Positions 53,290 through 64,000 of a stretch of 64,000 nucleotides of DNA are shown here, piece after piece. The DNA is from Allobosea sp. (lineage in GTDB: Bacteria; Pseudomonadota; Alphaproteobacteria; Rhizobiales; Beijerinckiaceae). The position numbers and the translations under genes were made by a program. Location of the stretch: contig NZ_JAFKFW010000010.1 in NCBI RefSeq assembly GCF_017308015.1, forward strand, positions 62,001 to 126,000, read 5' to 3'. Position 1 is the first letter of the stretch. Each line of letters begins with the position of its first letter. The notes under the pieces were generated by a model. That model was not told the origin of the DNA. It searched no databases and worked only from the letters and a program-made list of their open reading frames with translations.

Positions 53290-54231
53290 ATGCTTCGTTC
53301 TCTTCTAGCCCGCCATCTCTCCCGCCCGGGGCTGGCTGCGCTGGCGATCTCCGCCGCGCTTGCCGGCAACGCCGTGCCGGCCTCGGCGCAGGACGCGGCC
53401 GATCTGCTGGTGCGCACCACCCGGCTCGAGAACCAGTTGCGCCAGATGTCCGGCCAGATCGAGCAGCTTCAGTTCGAGAATCGGCGACTCTCCGAGCAGC
53501 TCCGGAAGTTCCAGGAGGATGTCGATTTCCGCCTGAACGAAAAGGGCGGTGGGCGCTCGGGCGCTGCTGCTCCCGGCCCGGCGGGCGTGCCCCCTGCCGG
53601 CGGGACGCCGCAGCGGCATCGCCGCAGCGATGCCTTCGACCCAGCCACGCAGCAGGGCGCGGCCGGCGCGCCGCAGCAGCTCGGCGGCGGCGGCGCGCTC
53701 GCCGGCATCATCGAGGACGACTACGCCGGCGGCCCTGCGACCGGCCAGCCGCTCGATCTGCAGGGCGTCGGGCGCCCCGTGCCCCAAGGCGGGTTGCCGC
53801 AGGACAGGCCGCGTGGCGCGAGCGTGGCCGCGGCGAGCGGCCCGCAGACGGCGAAAGAGGCCTATGACCTGGCCTTTGCCTCGCTCCAGCGCAAGGAATA
53901 CGAGCAGGCCGAGATGGGCTTTCGTCAGTTCCTGCAGAGCTACCCGCGCGACCGGCTGGCGGTCGATGCGACCTACTGGCTCGGCGAGAGCTACTTGCAG
54001 CGGCAGCGCTACCGCGAGGCGGCCGAGCAGTTCCTGAAGGTCTCGCAGGGCTCGCCGAAAGCCGCCAAGGTGCCGGAGAGCCTGCTCAAGCTCGGCATGT
54101 CCCTCAACGGGCTCGGCGCCAAGGAACAGGCCTGCGCAACCTATGCAAAGGTCGGCGTCGACTATCCCTCCGCCTCCAATTCCGTGCGCCAGGGCATCGC
54201 CCGCGAACGCCGCCGCTCCGGCTGCGCTTGA
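53290..54231 (+). CDS. cpoB: Cell division coordinator CpoB (YbgF)
   Basis: 313 residues. Signal peptide with ASAQ cleavage; coiled coil (RLENQLRQMSGQIEQLQFEN) that trimerises; Gly/Pro/Ala linker; C-terminal TPRs (AYDLAFASLQRKEYEQAEMG, AKVPESLLKLGMSLNGLG, YAKVGVDYP). Periplasmic TolA-interacting factor that links Tol-Pal with peptidoglycan synthesis. In most relatives it follows pal directly; here pal is 17 kb away. Its stop overlaps the tilS start (TTGA). Confidence 0.93.
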   Translation: MLRSLLARHLSRPGLAALAISAALAGNAVPASAQDAADLLVRTTRLENQLRQMSGQIEQLQFENRRLSEQLRKFQEDVDFRLNEKGGGRSGAAAPGPAGVPPAGGTPQRHRRSDAFDPATQQGAAGAPQQLGGGGALAGIIEDDYAGGPATGQPLDLQGVGRPVPQGGLPQDRPRGASVAAASGPQTAKEAYDLAFASLQRKEYEQAEMGFRQFLQSYPRDRLAVDATYWLGESYLQRQRYREAAEQFLKVSQGSPKAAKVPESLLKLGMSLNGLGAKEQACATYAKVGVDYPSASNSVRQGIARERRRSGCA

Positions 54232-55283
54232 GCGCGGCCCCGATCGCCACGCATTCCGCGCCGGTCTCGCTCGCCGAGGCCGGTGCTGCTTTTCAGGGGC
54301 TGTCGCAGGAGACGGGCCTGCTGGTCGCGGTCTCCGGCGGGCCGGATTCGATTGCGCTGCTGGCACTTCTTGCCGCCTGGACGCAGTTGCCCGGCAGGCC
54401 GCCCCTTCATGCCGCGACGGTCGATCACGGCCTGCGCCCGGAATCGGCCGATGAAGCTGTCGCCGTGGCGCGCCTCTGCGCGAAGCTCGGAATCGGCCAT
54501 GCGACCCTGCGTTGGGAGGGCCTGAAGCCGGCAAGCGCTGTCCAGGCGGAGGCACGACGCGCCCGTTATGCCTTGCTGGCGAACGAGGCGAGGCGGCTCG
54601 GCGGCGCGACGCTGGTTACGGCTCATACGCTCGACGACCAGGCCGAGACCTTGCTGATGCGGCTCGCCCATGGTTCCGGCCCGTCGGGGCTCGCCGGAAT
54701 GCGGCGATGGAGCAAGGTCAACGGCATCCCGCTCGTCCGGCCGCTGCTCGGCATTTCCAAGGCGCGGCTCATTGCGACGGCTGAGGCACGCGGGCTGCCC
54801 TTCGTGCACGATCCCAGCAATAGCGATCCGCGCTTCGAGCGCGTGCGCTGGCGGGAGGCGATGCCGGTTCTGGCGGAGCGGGGGCTGACGGCGGAGCGGC
54901 TCGGCCGGCTGGCGGAGCGGATGGCCCGGCTGGACGAATCCGCCGCGCAGAGGGCTCGCGAGGTGCTGTCGGGGGCGCTTCTGCCGGATGGGTCCGAAGA
55001 AAATGGCTTGCGCCTGCGCTTTTCCATGCTGGTTCCGGAGCCCGAGGAGATCGTGCTGCGCGTCCTCGCCCTGGTGCTCGAGGCAGTCGTGCCGGGTGGC
55101 GATGCTCATGGCCGGCTGGAACGGCTGGAATCCTGCAGCGTGGCTCTCACGGACGCCGCCCGGGCCGGTCTCGCCTTGCGCCGCACCCTGGCCGGCAGTG
55201 TCCTCACGCTCGGCCGCGACGGCGTGCTGACGCTGCAGATGGAGCCGCCGCGCAGACGCGGTGTTCACCCTTCGGCGTCATAG
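54228..55283 (+). CDS. tilS: tRNA(Ile)-lysidine synthase
   Basis: 351 residues from a TTG overlapping the cpoB stop. ATP-pyrophosphatase motif AVSGGPDSIALLALL, VDHGLRPESADEAV, and HTLDDQAETLLMRLAHGSG mark TilS, which puts lysine on C34 of tRNA-Ile2(CAU) to give isoleucine specificity. Somewhat shorter C-terminal domain than in enterobacteria, usual for alphaproteobacteria. Essential. Coupled to cpoB and 111 bases before ftsH. Confidence 0.94.
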   Translation: MSAAPIATHSAPVSLAEAGAAFQGLSQETGLLVAVSGGPDSIALLALLAAWTQLPGRPPLHAATVDHGLRPESADEAVAVARLCAKLGIGHATLRWEGLKPASAVQAEARRARYALLANEARRLGGATLVTAHTLDDQAETLLMRLAHGSGPSGLAGMRRWSKVNGIPLVRPLLGISKARLIATAEARGLPFVHDPSNSDPRFERVRWREAMPVLAERGLTAERLGRLAERMARLDESAAQRAREVLSGALLPDGSEENGLRLRFSMLVPEPEEIVLRVLALVLEAVVPGGDAHGRLERLESCSVALTDAARAGLALRRTLAGSVLTLGRDGVLTLQMEPPRRRGVHPSAS

Positions 55284-55305
55284 TGCCGCCACGTCATTGC
55301 TTTCC

Positions 55306-55334
55306 CTTGGCAAGGGCGCGTGCGACACCTAAAT
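55306..55334 (+). promoter_or_regulatory. Possible RpoH-type promoter before ftsH
   Basis: CTTGGC (55306-55311), 16-base spacer, CCTAAAT (55328-55334), resembling the alphaproteobacterial heat-shock form (CTTG with a CC(T/A)-rich -10), about 60 bases before the ftsH ATG. ftsH is a heat-shock gene in many bacteria. Match is loose. Confidence 0.3.
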
Positions 55335-55394
55335 TGATCATCGGGAAACTCTAGGCCTCGCCCGGCAATTCCGGGAGGCCCGATCGGACTGGGA

Positions 55395-57320
<1,926 letters not shown>

Positions 57321-57340
57321 GGCGGACCGGATGGACTACG

Positions 57341-57370
57341 AAAGGGCGGCCTCGCGGCCGCCCTTTTTCG
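57341..57370 (+). terminator. Rho-independent terminator after ftsH
   Basis: Stem AAAGGGCGGCC (57341-57351) with GGCCGCCCTTT (57356-57366), TCGC loop, T-run at 57364-57368. Confidence 0.88.
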
Positions 57371-57481
57371 TTTGCGCGAAGACGATGTCATGTACCGTCA
57401 CAATTTGTGAGAAGGCGGAAAGGTTTTTTGGCTATAGAACGCCCGAAACGGGCGCTATCCGCCTCTCGGAACCGAAACACG

Positions 57482-58825
<1,344 letters not shown>

Positions 58826-58848
58826 AGCAGATCGAGGGATAACGGTTC

Positions 58849-58895
58849 GGGCGTCATTCCGGGCTCCGGCCTTCGGCCTGCCCGGAATGACGCCC
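58849..58895. repeat. Perfect inverted repeat between glmM and SDR gene
   Basis: 16-bp arms GGGCGTCATTCCGGGC (58849-58864) and its exact complement (58880-58895) around a 15-base centre that can itself pair. Related in style to the 16515-16613 repeat. Lies between two convergent genes and may act as a transcription or mRNA end. Confidence 0.7.
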
Positions 58896-58912
58896 CCGTT
58901 CCTGCAGGCCGC

Positions 58913-59680
58913 TCACACTACCGAGGTCAACCCGCCATCGACCATCAGCAGGTGGCCGTTGACGTAGTCCGAGGCGGCCGATGACAGGAAGATCGCAGCG
59001 CCCGCCAGTTCCCTGGTCTCGCCCCAGCGCCCGGCCGGCGTACGGCTGCAGACCCAGTTCGAGAAGGCCTCGTCGGCGATGAGTGCCGCGTTGATCTCTG
59101 TCGCGAAATAGCCGGGGCCGATGGCATTGGCCTGGATGTTGTGCTTTCCGAGTTCGGCGGCGAGGCCCCGCGTCATCATCTTCACCGCGCCCTTGGATGC
59201 CGTGTAGGGGATGATGGTGGCGCGGCCGAGTTCGCTCATCACCGAGCCGATGCTGATGATCTTGCCGCGCTTGCGCGGGACCATGCGCTTCGTGACAGCC
59301 TGGGTGACGTAGAACACCGAATGCAGGTTGGTGTTGATCACCTCGTGCCAGCCCTCGACCGGGAATTCGGTGATCGGCGCCCGCTTCTGCATGCCGGCAT
59401 TGTTGATCAGGATGTCGATCGGGCCGATCTCGGCCTCGATCATGGCGACGCCGGCCTCGACCGCCGCGTGATCGGTGACATCGAAAGGGGCGATCGAAGC
59501 CTTGCGGCCGGCTGCTTTCAGCGCCTGCTGCGCGCGTTCGAGCTTGGCCTTGTCGCGCCCGTTCAGCACGACATGAGCGCCTGCATCGGACAGCCCCTCG
59601 GCAAGGGCGAGGCCGATACCCTGGCCCGAGCCGGTGACAAGCGCGATCTTGCCGGCGAGACTGAACAGCGACAGCGACAT
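58913..59680 (-). CDS. SDR-family oxidoreductase, gluconate 5-dehydrogenase-like
   Basis: 255 residues from the ATG at 59680 (GAGGA upstream). Short-chain dehydrogenase: cofactor loop TGSGQGIG, NNAG motif INNAGMQKR, catalytic Ser in ISIGSVMS and YTASK. Best fit is gluconate 5-dehydrogenase (IdnO type: VINTNLHSVFYVTQAV, NAIGPGYFATEIN). Divergent from the idonate dehydrogenase across 131 bases, the two enzymes of L-idonate use. The exact substrate is an inference. Confidence 0.88.
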   Translation of the reverse strand: MSLSLFSLAGKIALVTGSGQGIGLALAEGLSDAGAHVVLNGRDKAKLERAQQALKAAGRKASIAPFDVTDHAAVEAGVAMIEAEIGPIDILINNAGMQKRAPITEFPVEGWHEVINTNLHSVFYVTQAVTKRMVPRKRGKIISIGSVMSELGRATIIPYTASKGAVKMMTRGLAAELGKHNIQANAIGPGYFATEINAALIADEAFSNWVCSRTPAGRWGETRELAGAAIFLSSAASDYVNGHLLMVDGGLTSVV

Positions 59681-59811
59681 GGCATATCCTCGCAAAATGC
59701 CGGATGCGGCGATTTCGGTTTGCGCCCGGGGCGCTACCTTGGGTAAGCAGGTTTCAATCGATTAGACAACGATCCTGCGCGCCTGTCGCGCGGCGAATTC
59801 GGGAGCGTGCC

Positions 59812-60849
59812 ATGCGTGCCGTCGTCATCCATGCCGAGAAGGATCTGCGGGTCGAGCCGACGACCGCGCCTACGCTCGGGCCGCACGACGTGCGCGTGCG
59901 GATCGAGGCCGGCGGTATCTGCGGCTCGGACCTGCACTACTACCTGCATGGCGGCTTCGGCACGATCCGCGTGCGCGAGCCGATGATCCTCGGCCACGAG
60001 ATCGCGGGCCGGGTCGAGGCGATCGGCGGCGCGGTTTCGCGGGTGAAGCCGGGCGACCGCGTCGCGGTCAACCCCAGCCGAGCTTGCGGTCATTGCCGCT
60101 ATTGCCAAATGGGTTTGCAGCAGCACTGCACGGACATGCTGTTCTACGGCTCGGCAATGCGCTTCCCGCATGTGCAGGGTGGCTTCCGCGACGTGCTCGT
60201 CGTCGAGGAGCGGCAGGCGGTGAAGGTGGCGCCGCGCGTCACGGCGGCCGAAGCCGCCTTCGCCGAACCGCTTTCGGTCTGCCTCCATGCGGCCAAGCGG
60301 GCCGGGCCGCTGCTCGGCAAGCGCGTGCTGGTGACGGGAGCCGGACCGATCGGCGCGCTCACCATTCTCGCGGCCAAGGCGGCAGGTGCTTCCGAGATCG
60401 TCGCGACCGACGTGGTGGATGGGCCGCTGCCGGTCGCGCGCAAGATGGGCGCGACGGGGACAGTCAATGTCGCGGCAGAGCCCGAGCGGCTCAAGGCCGA
60501 GTACGGCGCGGAGAAGGGCGTCTTCGACGTTATGTTCGAGGCTTCGGGCAACCAGCATGCGCTGACGGGCGCTTTCGACGTGGTCCGGCCCGGCGGCGTC
60601 ATCGTCCAGATCGGCGTCGGCGGCCAGTTCACGCTGCCGATGAACGTCGTTGTTGCCAAGGAATTCGACCTGCGCGGCTCCTTTCGCTTTCACGAGGAAT
60701 TCGACTGGGCGGTGGCGATGATCGGTTCGGGCAATATCGATCTCTCGCCGTTGCTGACGGCGTCGATTCCGGTCGACCGGGCGGTTGAAGCCTTCGATCT
60801 CGCCGCCGACAAGTCGAAGGCGATCAAGGTCCAGCTTGACTTCGCCTGA
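59812..60849 (+). CDS. L-idonate 5-dehydrogenase-like zinc alcohol dehydrogenase
   Basis: 345 residues from the ATG at 59812. Medium-chain zinc dehydrogenase: CGSDLHYYLHGGFG (catalytic Cys), GHEIAGRVEAIGG (catalytic Glu), NPSRACGHCRYCQMGLQQHC (structural-zinc cysteines), Rossmann loop GAGPIGAL. It matches L-idonate 5-dehydrogenase, giving 5-ketogluconate. With the divergent SDR it would interconvert idonate, 5-ketogluconate and gluconate. No transporter or kinase of the pathway is visible within the window. Confidence 0.88.
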   Translation: MRAVVIHAEKDLRVEPTTAPTLGPHDVRVRIEAGGICGSDLHYYLHGGFGTIRVREPMILGHEIAGRVEAIGGAVSRVKPGDRVAVNPSRACGHCRYCQMGLQQHCTDMLFYGSAMRFPHVQGGFRDVLVVEERQAVKVAPRVTAAEAAFAEPLSVCLHAAKRAGPLLGKRVLVTGAGPIGALTILAAKAAGASEIVATDVVDGPLPVARKMGATGTVNVAAEPERLKAEYGAEKGVFDVMFEASGNQHALTGAFDVVRPGGVIVQIGVGGQFTLPMNVVVAKEFDLRGSFRFHEEFDWAVAMIGSGNIDLSPLLTASIPVDRAVEAFDLAADKSKAIKVQLDFA

Positions 60850-60861
60850 GTCGCGATTGCG

Positions 60862-62622
60862 TCAGCCCGCGTTGCGACGGCGCAGCGGCAGCTCCTCCAG
60901 CGGGCTGACCGCGAAGCCGCTGCGGCCGTTGCGCTTGGCGAGATAGAGCGCCTCGTCGGCCCTGCTGGCGGCTTCGGTCAGCGTGTCCTCCGGTTCCAGC
61001 AAGGTCGCGCCGATGCTGGTGCTGACGAAGACGGGTGCGCCGCCGTCGAGGATGACGGGGCGTTCCGCGGCGGCGGTCACGATTGCCGCAGCGATGGCCG
61101 ACAATCCGTCGCGGTCGATATCGTCCAGCAGCAGGATGAACTCGTCCCCGCCCCAGCGGGCGCAGATGTCGCGGTCGCGCAACTGCGCTGTCATCCGCCG
61201 GGCAAGCTCGGCGATGACCTCGTCGCCGCTCTGGTGGCCATGGCGGTCGTTCAGCGGCTTGAGATTGTCGAGATCGACCAGCAGCAGGCCTGCCTGATGC
61301 CCGGTGCGTCCGGCACGGCTTCTGCTGTTCGCAAAGGCTCGTTCAAAGCCACGGCGGTTGAACACGCCGGTCAGCGGGTCGGCATGGGCGAGCCGTTCGA
61401 GCTGCTCGGTCCGCTCGCGCACGGCTTCCTCGAGCCGGGTGGTGTTTTCCTCGATGCTGCGCGCCATCGTGCCGAAGGCCTGCGACAGCCGGCCGATCTC
61501 GTCGCGGCCGGCATCGATCGCGACGGCGCGGAATTCGCGGGCGCGAACATGGCTCGCGGCATGCTCGACGCGGGCCAGCCGGTCGAGCACCGCGCGCTTG
61601 AACAGCACGGTCATCAGGGCCGCAGCCGCCAGCAGCACCGCGCCGAACAGCAGGCCGAGCGGCAGGAACAGGCTCCTGTCGATGATGCGGTCGATATCCA
61701 TCACGGTGACGTTGAACCAGCCGAGGCGGTCGAGATAGCCGACGCCGACGAGCACGCGCTTGCCGTCGACCGTCATGAATCGTGACTGCACGAGATCGTC
61801 GCCGGCTCCGACGCGGGCGATCATCTGGCCGAGCAGGCTGCGGTCCGGATCGTTGTCGACGAGCTGGTATATGGTCTTCTTGGAGGAGATGTCCTTGGTC
61901 AGGCTGTGGAAATCGACAAGGCTGGCGTCGCGATGGGCCTGCACCGCACCGCTGCGGTCGACGAACATGCTCTGGACGCCGGTCTGAGGGATGTCGACCA
62001 CCTCGCGGATGAACTGCGTGAGGTCGAGCCCTGTACCGATGATGCCCAGCACGCGGCTATCCTTGCGGATGATGCAGTTGATCCAGACCTTGGTGACGCG
62101 GAGATTGTCGTCATTGTCGACATTGAGATGGCAGCCGGAACCGAGCGCAGCCGTCTTGTAGTACCAGCCGTCGCGCGGGTTGCCGGCCGAAAGGGTGTAG
62201 CGCTTGCGGTCGTGCTCGTAGCTGTTGTCCTTGTCGTTGAAGTAGTAATTCCCTGATCCAGCGAGCACGGTGAAATAGCTGCGGTCCCGGAAGGACTGGC
62301 GGTAATGTTCCAGCTCGGCCAAGCCGCGCTCGGCTTTCGCTGGGTCGTTCTCGTTCTCGGCCCAGTCGACGATCGCGGGCGCGCGGGCCACGGTCTCGGC
62401 CAGCGAAACTTCCCGCATCAACGCTTCGAGGCCGCGGTAGCGGTCGAACAGGATCTGCTTCTCGGCGACGAGCGTGCCGAGCTTCACCACGGTCGCGTCG
62501 ACGAGCCAGAGGAAGGCGGCGCCGGCCGGAATCGCGATCGCTACCAGGATCGCGAATGTCCAGCCCATGACGCGGGCTTTCAAGCTGTGGGTGCGGGGCA
62601 GACCGGTTCCGGCCTGAATCAT
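60862..62622 (-). CDS. Membrane sensor diguanylate cyclase
   Basis: 586 residues: membrane helix about 20-41; large periplasmic sensor, Cache-like (about 42-310) with SGNYYFNDKDNSYEHDR and DGWYYKTAA-type motifs; second helix about 318-341; HAMP (about 342-395); coiled linker; GGDEF domain (about 412-572). Active site GGDEF at 491-495, with an inhibitory site RDRD (482-485) five residues before it. So it should make cyclic di-GMP and be feedback-inhibited. There is no EAL domain. Converges with the idonate dehydrogenase gene; signal unknown. Confidence 0.93.
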   Translation of the reverse strand: MIQAGTGLPRTHSLKARVMGWTFAILVAIAIPAGAAFLWLVDATVVKLGTLVAEKQILFDRYRGLEALMREVSLAETVARAPAIVDWAENENDPAKAERGLAELEHYRQSFRDRSYFTVLAGSGNYYFNDKDNSYEHDRKRYTLSAGNPRDGWYYKTAALGSGCHLNVDNDDNLRVTKVWINCIIRKDSRVLGIIGTGLDLTQFIREVVDIPQTGVQSMFVDRSGAVQAHRDASLVDFHSLTKDISSKKTIYQLVDNDPDRSLLGQMIARVGAGDDLVQSRFMTVDGKRVLVGVGYLDRLGWFNVTVMDIDRIIDRSLFLPLGLLFGAVLLAAAALMTVLFKRAVLDRLARVEHAASHVRAREFRAVAIDAGRDEIGRLSQAFGTMARSIEENTTRLEEAVRERTEQLERLAHADPLTGVFNRRGFERAFANSRSRAGRTGHQAGLLLVDLDNLKPLNDRHGHQSGDEVIAELARRMTAQLRDRDICARWGGDEFILLLDDIDRDGLSAIAAAIVTAAAERPVILDGGAPVFVSTSIGATLLEPEDTLTEAASRADEALYLAKRNGRSGFAVSPLEELPLRRRNAG

Positions 62623-62806
62623 CGGGTCGGCTTCCTTGCGGGATGGCGCAAGGTAGAGGCCGATCCGTTGCGTAAGCTTTAAGAAACCGGTTGAAGGGCC
62701 GGCTGTATTCCGCCTGGGTCTGGCTGCCGTCCCGTGCGCGCTGCGGCGTGAAACGCCGCTGCGCAGATCCGGGATCCGGTGACGACCTTCAGAACAATAG
62801 TAGCCG

Positions 62807-64000
62807 TCAGAACAAGCCTTCGATGCGCCCCTGTGCGTCGATATGGATGCGCTCGGCGGCGGGCTCGCGCGGCAGGCCCGGCATGGTCATGATGTCCCCG
62901 CAGATCGCCACGACAAAGCCGGCGCCGGCCGAAAGCCGGAGTTCACGCAACGGTACGGTGTGGCCGGAGGGTGCGCCGCGCAAGGTCGGGTCGGCTGAGA
63001 AGGAATACTGGGTCTTGGCGACGCAGACCGGCAGATTGCCGAAGCCGGCCTCTTCCAGTTCGGCAAAACGGGCCTGCAGTTTGGCGTCGATGGCGACGCG
63101 CTCGGCACCATAAATCTCGCGCGCGATTGTCTCCAGCTTCTGCCGCAGCGGCATCGCATCAGGGTAGAGCGGGGCAAAATCGGCCTCGCCCTCGTCAGCG
63201 AGCGCGGCGACCTTGTGGGCGAGCTCTTCGGTGCCGGCGCCGCCCTCGGCCCAGTGCCGGCAGATCACCGCCTCGACGCCGAGATGATTGCGACAATAGT
63301 TGCGGATCAATTCGTGCTCGGCGGCGGTGTCGGTGGTGAAATTGTTGATCGCCACGATCGGCGGGACTCCGAACTTCCGGAGATTGTTGACGTGACGCGT
63401 CAGGTTGGAGAGCCCGGCCTCCAGCGCTTTCAGGTCCTCGCGGCCAAGCGCGTCCTTGGCGAGGCCGCCATGCATCTTGAGGGCGCGCACTGTCGCGACG
63501 ACGACGGCGGCGGCGGGCTTTAAGCCCGCCTTGCGGCATTTGATGTCGAAGAATTTCTCGGCGCCGAGATCGGCCCCGAACCCGGCCTCGGTGACGACGT
63601 AATCGGCGAGCTTCAGCGCGGCCTTCGTCGCGATCACCGAATTGCAGCCATGGGCGATATTGGCGAAGGGGCCGCCATGAACGAAGGCCGGTGTGCCCTC
63701 CAGCGTCTGCACGAGGTTCGGCATCAGCGCGTCCTTGAGCAGAACGCTCATCGCGCCGGTGGCCTTGATGTCTGCGGCGGTGACGAGGCGCTTGTCACGC
63801 GTCCGGCCGATGACGATGCGGCCGAGCCGGGCCTCCAGATCGGCGGCATCGCGGGCCAGGCAGAAGATCGCCATGATCTCGGAGGCGACGGTGATGTCAA
63901 AGCCGTCCTCGCGCGGGAAGCCATTGCTGGCGCCGCCGAGCGAGGAGACGATCTGGCGCAGCGCCCGGTCATTCATGTCCATCACACGGCGCCAGGCGAC
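62807..64000 (-). CDS. fhs: Formate-tetrahydrofolate ligase, N-terminal part cut by window edge
   Basis: About 398 residues remain, the C-terminal 70 percent of a roughly 560-residue enzyme; the frame is open to base 64000. Makes 10-formyl-THF from formate, THF and [16 protein letters not shown], then [70 protein letters not shown] and [10 protein letters not shown] are all family signatures. One-carbon metabolism, like fau in this window but not in the same operon. Confidence 0.96.
   Translation of the reverse strand, partial: VAWRRVMDMNDRALRQIVSSLGGASNGFPREDGFDITVASEIMAIFCLARDAADLEARLGRIVIGRTRDKRLVTAADIKATGAMSVLLKDALMPNLVQTLEGTPAFVHGGPFANIAHGCNSVIATKAALKLADYVVTEAGFGADLGAEKFFDIKCRKAGLKPAAAVVVATVRALKMHGGLAKDALGREDLKALEAGLSNLTRHVNNLRKFGVPPIVAINNFTTDTAAEHELIRNYCRNHLGVEAVICRHWAEGGAGTEELAHKVAALADEGEADFAPLYPDAMPLRQKLETIAREIYGAERVAIDAKLQARFAELEEAGFGNLPVCVAKTQYSFSADPTLRGAPSGHTVPLRELRLSAGAGFVVAICGDIMTMPGLPREPAAERIHIDAQGRIEGLF

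Overview
The window is GC-rich (roughly two thirds G+C by eye), densely coded, and alphaproteobacterial. TrcR (DUF1013), RcdA (DUF1465), DUF1192, DUF4164 and DUF2852 proteins, the tkt-gap-pgk-fba block beside zapA, and the ruv-ybgC-tol-pal-cpoB-tilS-ftsH-glmM genes together point to the order Hyphomicrobiales (Rhizobiales). The style resembles Bosea or a close relative, but the genus is inferred, not shown. The window looks like core chromosome with small accessory insertions. I see no tRNA, rRNA, CRISPR array, insertion sequence or integrase.

Layout. 1-7.0 kb: 3' end of pntB, an alpha/beta hydrolase, a TPR lipoprotein, rpsU, purEK, two divergent YdcH-like genes, and small stress-type proteins (GlsB-like, YidB-like). 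7.1-11.8 kb: two acyl-CoA synthetases around a TSUP permease. 11.8-16.5 kb: a metallo-hydrolase, the cell-cycle regulator TrcR, an orphan Tae4-like amidase (best match to a type VI secretion effector), a quinone oxidoreductase, DUF1192, a probable small RNA, and the CtrA-degradation adaptor RcdA. 16.7-25.2 kb: rpmE, an ABC exporter, a non-flagellar MotA/MotB-like pair with a cytochrome c, an inositol-phosphatase-family enzyme, and a tightly coupled benE / ThiE-like / Sel1 operon. 25.3-33.8 kb: a PhoX-type phosphatase, then the central carbon block fba-pgk-gap-tkt. 34.1-35.4 kb: DUF4164, zapA and a small kinase.

35.4-53.1 kb reads right to left: 6S RNA candidate, fau (5-formyl-THF cyclo-ligase), ymdB-like, yebC, ruvC, ruvA, a GNAT gene, ruvB, ybgC, tolQRAB and pal. 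After it, cpoB, tilS, ftsH and glmM read left to right. As I recall the common rhizobial order (zapA-6S-fau-yebC-ruvCAB-ybgC-tolQRAB-pal-cpoB-tilS-ftsH-glmM), it would be restored by flipping this roughly 18 kb block, so the window probably records an inversion. Accessory genes (arsR/AHSA1/aldolase; kinase/lipoprotein/DUF2852/TetR) also split the Tol-Pal genes. 58.9-64 kb: a divergent idonate/gluconate dehydrogenase pair, a membrane diguanylate cyclase, and the C-terminal part of formate-tetrahydrofolate ligase, cut by the window edge.

Main leads: the orphan Tae4-like amidase at 13.6-14.1 kb, the inversion, a terminator-ended structured small RNA with anti-Shine-Dalgarno motifs at 15.66-15.76 kb, and a GNAT acetyltransferase translationally coupled between ruvA and ruvB.
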